Source of the DNA: Proteiniphilum sp.
GTDB taxonomy: Bacteria > Bacteroidota > Bacteroidia > Bacteroidales > Dysgonomonadaceae
Assembly (NCBI GenBank): GCA_016649795.1
Contig: JAENWZ010000023.1
Location: 1-15,331, forward strand
Direction of reading: 5' to 3'
Length of the DNA stretch: 15,331 nt
The notes below the pieces were generated by a model that was given only the letters and a program-made list of their open reading frames with translations, was not told where the DNA came from and ran no database searches. The position numbers and the translations under genes are program-made. This document shows, one piece after another, positions 7,886-14,385 of this stretch (positions within the stretch are counted from its first letter, which is position 1; every line of letters begins with the position of its first letter).

Positions 7886-8341
7886 TTATCTTCTCAGCCT
7901 CTGCAGTGATCTTACCAGTGCTTCATCGACCCCTATCTTCCTGATAGCCAGTATGGTCAGAATAACAGCAATCACCGGCATAGTAATGCCAATACCCACC
8001 TTCTGAAACTGAAGATTCTCTACCGGATATATCTTATACAAGATAAAACCAAAATAGAGGTAAAAACCAAGCATGATGACAATATTGAAAATCGAAAGCC
8101 GTATCTGCAGTATTCTCTGTTTGTAGAGGAAAACAGTGATCAATGCCACCACAGAGCTGATGATTCCAATAACAAACAATCCCCATGTAGAATCGTTGAG
8201 CGTACCGTTCAGATAAATCCCCATTGCTTCGAAGAGTACCTTGTCGCTGTTATACATGAAAACAGCCAGCGGAGTTACCGAAGCAACAAGCATAGCTGCG
8301 GCGGCTAATAACAAAAAGAGCGTTTGAATCCGTTGCAACAT
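7886..8341 (-). CDS. DUF4293 family integral membrane protein
   Basis: Started at the ATG at 8341, this is a 151-residue protein beginning MLQRIQTLFLLLAAAAMLVA. An upstream in-frame ATG at 8410 would add 23 polar residues and overlap the omega gene, so it is rejected. Four hydrophobic segments are visible: near residues 6-28, 52-72 (GLFVIGIISSVVALITVFLY), 80-103 (IFNIVIMLGFYLYFGFIL) and 115-132 (GIGITMPVIAVILTILAI). The C-terminus is basic (RSLQRLRR). This pattern and its place after the omega-like gene match the DUF4293 family of Bacteroidales, whose function is unknown. The start lies 4 bases after the omega stop codon, so translation is probably coupled. A terminator follows directly, making it the last gene of the operon. 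Confidence 0.82.
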   Translation of the reverse strand: MLQRIQTLFLLLAAAAMLVASVTPLAVFMYNSDKVLFEAMGIYLNGTLNDSTWGLFVIGIISSVVALITVFLYKQRILQIRLSIFNIVIMLGFYLYFGFILYKIYPVENLQFQKVGIGITMPVIAVILTILAIRKIGVDEALVRSLQRLRR

Positions 8342-8345
8342 ATTC

Positions 8346-8678
8346 TCAGAAGGACTCTTTCTCCCTGGAGGGATTGCGGTAATAAATATCATTCTCCTTC
8401 CACTCTTCAATAGCCAGAAGAGATGGTTTGGGTAATTTCTCGTAGAAACGGGAAATCTCTATCTGTTCATGATTTTCGAACACCTCTTCCAGGTTATCGC
8501 TGTAAGAAGCAAATTCCTGCAGTTTGGTATCCAGGTCCTGTTTCATCTCTATCGATAACTGATTGGCTCTTTTACTAATAATCCGAACCATTTCATACAC
8601 ATTTCCAACGGGTTCTGATAACTTCATCACATCACGTGTCTCCGTGTTCGAGCTGGCAGCAATTTTTCTGTAATCCAT
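8346..8678 (-). CDS. rpoZ: RNA polymerase omega-like subunit (Rpb6 family, Bacteroidetes type)
   Basis: This 110-residue protein matches the Bacteroidetes version of RNA polymerase subunit omega. The family helps assemble and stabilise the beta-prime subunit. The Rpb6/omega core is seen in GNVYEMVRIISKRANQLSIEMKQDL (about 25-49), which contains the typical I-x-x-R/K-A-N/R-Q-hydrophobic segment. The following part, FASYSDNLEEVFENHEQIEISRFYEKLPKP, is a lineage-specific extension: E. coli omega is 91 residues and lacks it. The gene lies 30 bases after bamD and 4 bases before the DUF4293 gene, so all three form an operon. The symbol rpoZ is by family, not by strong sequence identity to the E. coli protein. 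Confidence 0.85.
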   Translation of the reverse strand: MDYRKIAASSNTETRDVMKLSEPVGNVYEMVRIISKRANQLSIEMKQDLDTKLQEFASYSDNLEEVFENHEQIEISRFYEKLPKPSLLAIEEWKENDIYYRNPSREKESF

Positions 8679-8708
8679 TTTATTATGTAAATTAATTGTT
8701 TTCGTTGA

Positions 8709-9527
8709 TTAAGTAGTGGGTAATATTTCAATTTTTTCCTGTGCTTCGCGGTAATACCGATCAGCTTCACCATTGTATTTGCCTTCCGGAAACGAGTTTT
8801 TGTAGTTAAAGTACTCATCTACCACCATGCGATAGCGTTCCGGCTGAGAGAGAAGTGTACTACGCAGTGCGTATTCGTAACGGGCGCGAAGAATAGTGAT
8901 TTGATAATCCTCCATATACTTGGAATAGGGATAGCTTTTCATCGCTTCACGTGCCGTGATCACAGCCGATTCGTAATTATTTCCCATGTAATTGCCAAGA
9001 TCGAGGTAGAGCTGGGCAGCCAATAGTTCTTTATAGGCCAGTTTTTCCTGAAGTTCGAACAGGTAATTCTTTGCCTGTTCGGCACGCTCTGTTTGCGGAT
9101 AACGCTCAATATATTTCTGAAACTCTACGATTGCAGTATAGGTCTTTGATTGATCCAAGCGTGGATCAGGTGAGTCCAGGTACATTCCATAAGCTGAGTA
9201 AAACAGGGCCGGCTCGGCATACTCTCCATTGGGGTATGTGTTGTAATAGGTGGTGAAGACCTCTGTGGCAGAGTAGTAATCTCTTGAGTTATAATGACTC
9301 TGCGCTAATAGGTACAACGACTCTTCGGCCTGTGCGGTTCCCTTCATAAAGGTTACCAGCTCCTCGAGGAGTGTAATGGACCGACTGTATTTCCCTTCTT
9401 CGAAATACTTCTTCGCGTAGGTATATTTCAAGTCTCTGTCGGTACTTTTCAGAATTTTGTTGTACTCGTTACAGGAACTAAACACGAAAATGAGTAGCAA
9501 AAAATAGATAGGTTTTATTCTCATCAC
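8709..9527 (-). CDS. bamD: Outer membrane assembly lipoprotein BamD
   Basis: This 272-residue lipoprotein is the BamD component of the BAM complex, which folds beta-barrel proteins into the outer membrane. It has a signal peptide (MMRIKPIYFLLLIFVFSSC) with lipid-acceptor Cys19. Tandem TPR-like helical repeats follow: YTYAKKYFEEGKYSRSITLLEELV (about 36-59), SLYLLAQSHYNSRDYYSATEVFTTYYNTYPNGEYAEPA (about 70-107), a third around YTAIVEFQKYIERYPQTERAEQA, and more to the end. These alternate small and aromatic residues as in the family, whose usual length is about 245-280. Two adjacent ATG codons are possible starts (9527 and 9524). It heads the operon with the omega-like gene and the DUF4293 gene, and a promoter-like site sits just upstream. 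Confidence 0.93.
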   Translation of the reverse strand: MMRIKPIYFLLLIFVFSSCNEYNKILKSTDRDLKYTYAKKYFEEGKYSRSITLLEELVTFMKGTAQAEESLYLLAQSHYNSRDYYSATEVFTTYYNTYPNGEYAEPALFYSAYGMYLDSPDPRLDQSKTYTAIVEFQKYIERYPQTERAEQAKNYLFELQEKLAYKELLAAQLYLDLGNYMGNNYESAVITAREAMKSYPYSKYMEDYQITILRARYEYALRSTLLSQPERYRMVVDEYFNYKNSFPEGKYNGEADRYYREAQEKIEILPTT

Positions 9528-9549
9528 TTTACAAGTCGGTTTTAGCGTG

Positions 9550-9582
9550 CAAATTTACGCAATCTTTCTCGTTTTTGGACAA
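9550..9582 (-). promoter_or_regulatory. Candidate promoter of bamD operon
   Basis: TAAATTTG (9557-9550, minus strand) fits the -7 consensus TAnnTTTG. A TTG (9582-9580) lies 22 bases upstream, slightly far and lacking one base of the -33 consensus. The start would be about 16 bases before the first bamD ATG. It is a consensus match only. Confidence 0.45.
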
Positions 9583-9605
9583 CGTAATCTTGATTTTATT
9601 CAATT

Positions 9606-11117
9606 TTAGTATTTCGTAGCAATAAAGTTTAATATGCTCTCCACATATTTCCTGTCGTTGGAAAGCTTCGGCACTTTATTCTGTCCCCCGGCTTTCTCCC
9701 TCTGTTTCATCCATTCATGGAAAATACCTTTCTCCACTGCTCTCACCACTGGAATATCCAGCGACAGATTATAGGAGCGTTTTGCCTCGTAGTCGGAATT
9801 GATTTTTTGAAGACTTTCATCCAGTATACGTACGAACAGATTCATATCAGAGGGCGGCGTCTCAAATTCGATCAGCCATTCATGCGCTCCGTTGTTTTTA
9901 TCACCAAAGTAGACCGGTGCTGCAGTATATTCGATGATCTTTGCCCCAGTTGTACGGCAAGCTTCCCCGATAGCTCTGTCGGCATTATCCACGATCAACT
10001 CCTCCCCAAAAGCGTTAATAAACTGCTTGGTACGTCCTGTCACTTTAAACAGATAGGGATTGGTAGAGGTAAATTCAATGGTATCACCTATTTTGTAACG
10101 CCATAAACCTCCACTTGTACTGATTACCATCGCATATTGCTTACCTGTCTCCACTCCGCTTAAGGGAACGGTTTCAGGACTCTCCCTGTCCCATTCTCCG
10201 GAGGGGATAAACTCATAATAGATCTCGTTGTCGAGCAACAACAGCATATCTTTGGAATTGGGAGAGTATTGCACTCCGAAGAATCCCTCAGAGGCGTTGT
10301 AGGTCTCCCAGTAGCGCATCCGTCCTGAGGAAATCAACTTCTCATATTGCTCCTGAAAGGGAAGAAAGCTTACACCTCCATGGAAGAAAACCTCCAGGTG
10401 AGGCCATATTTCGGAGATCGATTTACCCCTCTCTTCCACTATCTTCTTCAATAGCACAAGCATCCAGGAAGGAACACCCACAAAAGAACGAATATCTGTT
10501 TTTATGGCATAGTCAGCCAATTTTTGTAATTTCTCCTCCCAGTCCGGCAAAAGCGCGATGCTTTCGGGTGTTCGTCTTCTTTTTACCGGTGCCGGCATGT
10601 TCTTCATCAGAATAGCCGAAATATCACCGGTATAAATACCGTCACCGATGCGGTTAATCTGCTGACTGCCTCCCAGCACAAGCGTTTTCCCCAAAATGAA
10701 AGATGTGTCGGGGTAATGTACGGCATACATTCCAAGCATATGATAACCTGCACGGTAGTTACCATTGAACAACGACTCCTTTGTGACGGGAATATATTTG
10801 CTCTTGTCTTCAGTTGTTCCCGATGACATGGCAAACCATTTCACAGGGGTATCCCAGAGCACATTATCCTGCTTTCCTGTAATAATCTTATCAAGATAGG
10901 GACGTAAATCCTCGTAAGCCATAACGGGTAGATTCGCACGAAAATGTCGATCATCTTTAATCGATGCAAACTGTTTCTCTTTACCGTAAATTGTATTTCG
11001 CCCGTGTTGCAGCAAGTAATTAAGTGTTCTTTGCTGCGTACCGTGCGGATCTTCCACAAAACGTTCCACGGGTTTATTATAGGAAGTTAGTATGGAACGG
11101 GCAATTTTTCGGATCAT
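9606..11117 (-). CDS. GH3 auxin-responsive-promoter family acyl-adenylating enzyme
   Basis: This 503-residue protein belongs to the GH3 branch of the adenylate-forming superfamily. Plant members activate jasmonate, auxin or benzoates with ATP and join them to amino acids; bacterial members are mostly uncharacterised. Visible landmarks are the ATP-phosphate loop FAMSSGTTEDKSKYIPVT (95-112), GVSFLPF (248-254), the adenine-site motif YNASEGFFG (273-281), LWRYKIGD (338-345), and GRTKQFINAFGEEL (361-374) at the hinge to the C-terminal domain. The end, GGQNKVPKLSNDRKYVESIL, is typical of bacterial GH3 proteins. All catalytic motifs are intact, there is no signal peptide, and it should be cytoplasmic. 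Neighbours are a Crp-type regulator 99 bases upstream and bamD downstream; neither indicates a substrate. Two tandem promoter-like boxes precede it. The family call is firm; the reaction is unknown. Confidence 0.92.
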   Translation of the reverse strand: MIRKIARSILTSYNKPVERFVEDPHGTQQRTLNYLLQHGRNTIYGKEKQFASIKDDRHFRANLPVMAYEDLRPYLDKIITGKQDNVLWDTPVKWFAMSSGTTEDKSKYIPVTKESLFNGNYRAGYHMLGMYAVHYPDTSFILGKTLVLGGSQQINRIGDGIYTGDISAILMKNMPAPVKRRRTPESIALLPDWEEKLQKLADYAIKTDIRSFVGVPSWMLVLLKKIVEERGKSISEIWPHLEVFFHGGVSFLPFQEQYEKLISSGRMRYWETYNASEGFFGVQYSPNSKDMLLLLDNEIYYEFIPSGEWDRESPETVPLSGVETGKQYAMVISTSGGLWRYKIGDTIEFTSTNPYLFKVTGRTKQFINAFGEELIVDNADRAIGEACRTTGAKIIEYTAAPVYFGDKNNGAHEWLIEFETPPSDMNLFVRILDESLQKINSDYEAKRSYNLSLDIPVVRAVEKGIFHEWMKQREKAGGQNKVPKLSNDRKYVESILNFIATKY

Positions 11118-11133
11118 TCTATCTGTTTCAATT

Positions 11134-11161
11134 GAAGCTCAAAGTTAGAAGCACAAAGTTA
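11134..11161 (-). promoter_or_regulatory. Tandem 14-base repeat carrying two -7 boxes upstream of the GH3 gene
   Basis: Plus-strand GAAGCTCAAAGTTA (11134-11147) and GAAGCACAAAGTTA (11148-11161) abut and differ at one base. On the minus strand each ends up as TAACTTTG, a full match to TAnnTTTG, at 11147-11140 and 11161-11154. Starts would fall about 16 and 30 bases before the ATG at 11117. Neither box has a good TTTG at the right upstream distance, so the promoter assignment is moderate; the duplication itself is certain. Confidence 0.5.
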
Positions 11162-11216
11162 GACAGTAGTTTCGAAAATGAAAAAATAAAAACGAACTTT
11201 AAGAAAAATAAGCAAT

Positions 11217-11918
11217 TTACCCGATACGGCTGATCTTACGAAGCCGTTCTTCATCGATTATCTTTATTTTTCTACCGTCGATAGTAATAATACGTTCATT
11301 TACGAAGTTTGAAAGAGTGCGAATCGCGTTTGATGTCGTCATATTGGAGAGATTCGCAAGATCCTCCCTTGCAAGATAAATATTGATGGTGGCGCCATCT
11401 TCTTCCAGGCCGTAGCTCTCTTTGAGAAAGATCAGTGATTCGGCCAATCGACCGCGGACATGTTTTTGTGTTAAATTAACGACTCTTTGGTCGGCTATGC
11501 CCAAGTCAATCGATAGCATTTGAATGAAGAAAAGTGCCAGATCACCGTTATTGCGGAGGAACTGTTCGATCAGTTCCATAGGAATCAGACAGACAGTGCA
11601 AGCTTCGAAAGCAGAAGCAGCGGTTACATAAGGTTCACGGGCAAAATAAGCCCTGTAACCGAAATACTGCACGGGACGTATGATCCTGATAATTTGGCTT
11701 CTGCCTCCCACTCCACTTTTATAGATCTTCACTTTTCCTTTAAAAAGGCACATCAGATCCTTCGGAGTCTCATCTTCAAGATAGATCAGTTCATTCTTTT
11801 TAAAATGAATTATACGGGCATTGTGGCGCAACTGGTCGCGTTCAACGTCCGTTAACATCTTCCATATATCAGGTAATGAAGACGATAGATCTGCTACTTT
11901 TTTGTTCTTCCCAAGCAT
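11217..11918 (-). CDS. Crp/Fnr family transcriptional regulator
   Basis: This 233-residue protein has the two-domain layout of the Crp/Fnr family. A cyclic-nucleotide-binding-like beta-roll covers about 33-118 (FKKNELIYLEDE, LFKGKVKIYKSGVGGRSQIIRIIRP), then comes a long dimer helix, and the C-terminal winged helix-turn-helix is at about 182-212 (REDLANLSNMTTSNAIRTLSNFVNERII). The segment matching the cAMP phosphate-binding cassette reads FAREPYVTAASA and lacks the usual Arg-Ser pair. It has only Cys57, Cys107 and Cys110, not the N-terminal cysteine set of Fnr. It is therefore probably neither a classical cAMP receptor nor an oxygen sensor of the Fnr type; its signal is unknown. A 27-base palindrome overlaps its predicted transcription start, suggesting autoregulation. 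The GH3 gene lies 99 bases downstream on the same strand and could be a target. Confidence 0.9.
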   Translation of the reverse strand: MLGKNKKVADLSSSLPDIWKMLTDVERDQLRHNARIIHFKKNELIYLEDETPKDLMCLFKGKVKIYKSGVGGRSQIIRIIRPVQYFGYRAYFAREPYVTAASAFEACTVCLIPMELIEQFLRNNGDLALFFIQMLSIDLGIADQRVVNLTQKHVRGRLAESLIFLKESYGLEEDGATINIYLAREDLANLSNMTTSNAIRTLSNFVNERIITIDGRKIKIIDEERLRKISRIG

Positions 11919-11920
11919 GA

Positions 11921-11947
11921 GTGTTGTAGAACTATGTTCTAAAACAC
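11921..11947. promoter_or_regulatory. Near-perfect 27-base palindrome, candidate operator at the Crp-type gene start
   Basis: The arms are GTGTTGTAGAAC (11921-11932) and GTTCTAAAACAC (11936-11947), separated by TAT. Eleven of twelve positions are complementary; the single mismatch is the sixth base from the outside. It lies 2 bases upstream of the ATG at 11918 and touches the -7 box, so it spans the predicted transcription start. A dimeric regulator bound here would block transcription, and self-binding by the Crp-type protein is the simplest idea. It is not the classical TGTGA/TCACA or TTGAT/ATCAA motif. A leader RNA hairpin is the alternative. Confidence 0.65.
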
Positions 11948-11980
11948 AAATATAACTATTTTTTTTACGAATTGTTCAAA
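11947..11980 (-). promoter_or_regulatory. Candidate promoter of the Crp-type regulator gene
   Basis: TATATTTG (11954-11947, minus strand) matches the -7 consensus fully. TTTG (11980-11977) lies 22 bases upstream, one base more than the usual maximum. The predicted start near 11943 gives a leader of about 25 nt. Confidence 0.5.
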
Positions 11981-12094
11981 ATTGAAATTAATTTTCTATA
12001 TTCACGTAACAATAAAGAATATACCCCTGGGGAAAACTTTCGTTAAACAGGTACAATCTCTTTAACCAGGATTCTCTATGAATTAAAAATAATG

Positions 12095-12102
12095 TAAGTT
12101 TG
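12095..12102 (+). promoter_or_regulatory. Candidate -7 box of the DUF5686 gene
   Basis: TAAGTTTG fits TAnnTTTG and lies 20 bases before the ATG at 12123. I found no TTTG at the expected -33 distance, so this is a half-site match only. Confidence 0.4.
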
Positions 12103-12122
12103 TATATTGGAATGGAACGAGC

Positions 12123-14276
12123 ATGAAAAAAAGTCTCATCATACAAACATTGTTACTGATCTTTGGCACTTTCAACAGTTTTGCTTTGGAATCCGCTCTG
12201 CCAATAGATACGATTATGAAGAGGGCAATGAACGCTGCTGAAAAATACAATGACCTTATTGACAACTACACAGCCGAGGTGTATACGCGTACCTATGTGG
12301 AGACGGTTAAAAAAAACTTCTTCTACAAATATACACACCTTATTCCGCAGTTCGTGCTGCATGACCCCGACAATGATGCGGCAGTGATTGAAACGATCAG
12401 CGATTTTCGGTTTGAATATCCCAAAAGTTACGTGCAGGATATCCGTCATGTGACAGGAACGCTCACCGGCAGAAAAGATATCGACATGATCCCTTTTGAG
12501 CTGCTGAACATCAATATTTACGGTGAGACAACCAATGATGAGAGTTTTTTCATGCCCATCCGTTTCAACACAGCCAAGTACTATCGATATACGTTGTACC
12601 AGACAATTACCGAAAACGATAAAATCTACTATAACATTCATTTCACACCAATCTACGAAAATACGAAATTGCTGAAAGGCTATTTCATTGTGGAGAAAGG
12701 CACATGGCGTGTCATTTTTTTCAAGGGAGAGGGAGTGGATATCTTAGCTGACTTCTCCTTTGAGATGACGATGGGAGATGAGTGGATAACCAATTACCTG
12801 CCCGTCAGCTTCACCATTTATCAAACAGCTGCCTACCTGGGTAATGTGCTGGCAAGCAGGCATCTGGCGACGATCACCTACAAAGAGATTCGTTTACGGC
12901 AGATCCTGGAGCCTGAGCGGTCACTCAACATAAGTGATACTTTCAAGGTGAGGCTTGATTCCGTACCGGTCCGCATTGACTCACTCTTCTGGGATGAACA
13001 GAGGCCAACACCTCTACAGGAGAGAGAGAGAGATGTCATTACCCGGCATACACAGCAACAAGCTGAGAAAGAGGCACAAAAAGTAAATATTGATTCTCTT
13101 GGCGGCTCCAGCATAGCGCAGCAGATGGCACAGCGCATGGTGGTGAATTCCAATTACAAATACAGATCCACGAGAATAGGTTATTCCGGGTTATTGAATC
13201 CCTTGATGCTGGGCTATAGCTCACGTGATGGCGTCACCTACCGTCAGAAATTATCTTTCAATATCGATTTGCAGCGCAACCGTACGTTTAAGGTCGATGC
13301 ATTTGCAGGGTATATGTTTCGCAGGAAGGAGTTTTTCACCGATTTAACCACCTCGTGGAATTATGAACCTTTTCATTTGGGAACTGCCTCCTTCTCGGTC
13401 GGTATAGGAAATCCGACATACAGCTCACTCTTCGTCGAGCAGATACAGGAGCGTCTCAAGAATCAGGGACTTGCATTTGAAGATATCTCCCTGAGATATT
13501 ACAAGGATTACTATTTCAAGCTGTTCAACACCTATGAGCTGATAAACGGAGTGCTCCTGCAAACGGGAGTTGATTACCACATACGTAAAAGTAAAAACCG
13601 CCCTCTGATGCTGCGTGCTACATCAGATGTGAGTGACCCGATTGAAGACCTGTTTGGTACAAAAAAATCCTTTGCTCCATACATACGTCTCAGCTGGACC
13701 CCTGTGCAATACTACCGGTATGAAGGACGGCAGAAAATACATGAGCGTTCAGTTTTCCCCACTTTCAAGATTGAGCTTTCACGCAGTTTATTGGATATTC
13801 TTGGCAGCACCTCCCAATACAACCGTATAGAGTTCGATATCAGTCAGAACATCCAGTTTGGATTGATGAATTCACTTCAATATCATCTCGGAGCAGGAAT
13901 GTTCATCAACCAGGAGACAGAGTATTTCGCCGATTTTGTCTATTTCTCGAAAAAAAACTTCCCGGAAAACTGGAATGACGGGCTGGGCGGCAATTTCAAC
14001 CTGCTCAGCAGAGCATTATACAATGCTTCCGATTCTTACATCCAGGCGCATATGATGTTTGAAACACCCTTCCTCATCCTCAAAAACCTTCCCTTTGTAT
14101 CGGACTTCGCCGATAAGGAAAGGATCTACCTGAGTCAGTTATACACACCACAAATTATTTCCTACACAGAGTTTGGATACGGAATAGGTAACCGGTTCTT
14201 TAATGCCGGCATTTTCGGTTCATTCCACAAAACAGGCTTTAAACAGATTGGTGTGCGGGCAGCCTTTGAGCTGTAG
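12123..14276 (+). CDS. DUF5686 family predicted outer membrane protein
   Basis: This 717-residue protein resembles the DUF5686 family of Bacteroidetes. A signal peptide (MKKSLIIQTLLLIFGTFNSFA) is followed by a soluble region of about 320 residues. Its opening, NDLIDNYTAEVYTRTYVETVKKNFFYKYTH, and the stretch around GETTNDESFFMPIRF and IHFTPIYENTKLLKGYFIVEKGTWRV match my memory of the family. From about residue 345 the sequence shows strongly alternating aromatic and polar residues (RQKLSFNIDLQRNRTFKVDAFAGYMFRRKEF onward). This suggests an outer membrane beta-barrel, and the end, IGVRAAFEL, looks like a last strand. Many relatives carry an N-terminal carboxypeptidase-regulatory-like domain; none is present here. 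The function of the family is unknown. It is divergent from the Crp-type gene, so the shared 204-base region may control both. Confidence 0.83.
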   Translation: MKKSLIIQTLLLIFGTFNSFALESALPIDTIMKRAMNAAEKYNDLIDNYTAEVYTRTYVETVKKNFFYKYTHLIPQFVLHDPDNDAAVIETISDFRFEYPKSYVQDIRHVTGTLTGRKDIDMIPFELLNINIYGETTNDESFFMPIRFNTAKYYRYTLYQTITENDKIYYNIHFTPIYENTKLLKGYFIVEKGTWRVIFFKGEGVDILADFSFEMTMGDEWITNYLPVSFTIYQTAAYLGNVLASRHLATITYKEIRLRQILEPERSLNISDTFKVRLDSVPVRIDSLFWDEQRPTPLQERERDVITRHTQQQAEKEAQKVNIDSLGGSSIAQQMAQRMVVNSNYKYRSTRIGYSGLLNPLMLGYSSRDGVTYRQKLSFNIDLQRNRTFKVDAFAGYMFRRKEFFTDLTTSWNYEPFHLGTASFSVGIGNPTYSSLFVEQIQERLKNQGLAFEDISLRYYKDYYFKLFNTYELINGVLLQTGVDYHIRKSKNRPLMLRATSDVSDPIEDLFGTKKSFAPYIRLSWTPVQYYRYEGRQKIHERSVFPTFKIELSRSLLDILGSTSQYNRIEFDISQNIQFGLMNSLQYHLGAGMFINQETEYFADFVYFSKKNFPENWNDGLGGNFNLLSRALYNASDSYIQAHMMFETPFLILKNLPFVSDFADKERIYLSQLYTPQIISYTEFGYGIGNRFFNAGIFGSFHKTGFKQIGVRAAFEL

Positions 14277-14361
14277 ATCCTGAACGGTCTACGATAAACA
14301 GACGATGACAGCAACAGGAGAGAGACAACAGGTAGCAGGAGAATCTTACGGATAAATTCTT

Positions 14362-14369
14362 TATCTTTG
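14362..14369 (+). promoter_or_regulatory. Candidate -7 box of ispE
   Basis: TATCTTTG is identical to the -7 box proposed for parC and sits 16 bases before the ispE ATG. No clear -33 TTTG is visible. The 109-base gap after the DUF5686 gene holds no good terminator, so read-through from that gene is also possible. Confidence 0.5.
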
Positions 14370-14385
14370 CACAAAACAACACCAT

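Noticed and set aside
8342..8410. Upstream ATG that would extend the DUF4293 protein by 23 residues
   Set aside because: It overlaps the end of the omega-like gene and adds a polar stretch ahead of the first membrane segment.
9590..9603. Possible terminator hairpin after the GH3 gene (TTGA and TCAA)
   Set aside because: The stem is 4 bases with no T tract; too weak to call.
12153..12641. Minus-strand open frame of 162 residues opposite the DUF5686 gene
   Set aside because: It reads as antisense of a signal-peptide-bearing, family-like protein and has no credible features.
14273..14292. Possible terminator hairpin after the DUF5686 gene (GTAGA and TCTAC)
   Set aside because: The stem is only 5 bases and no T tract follows.
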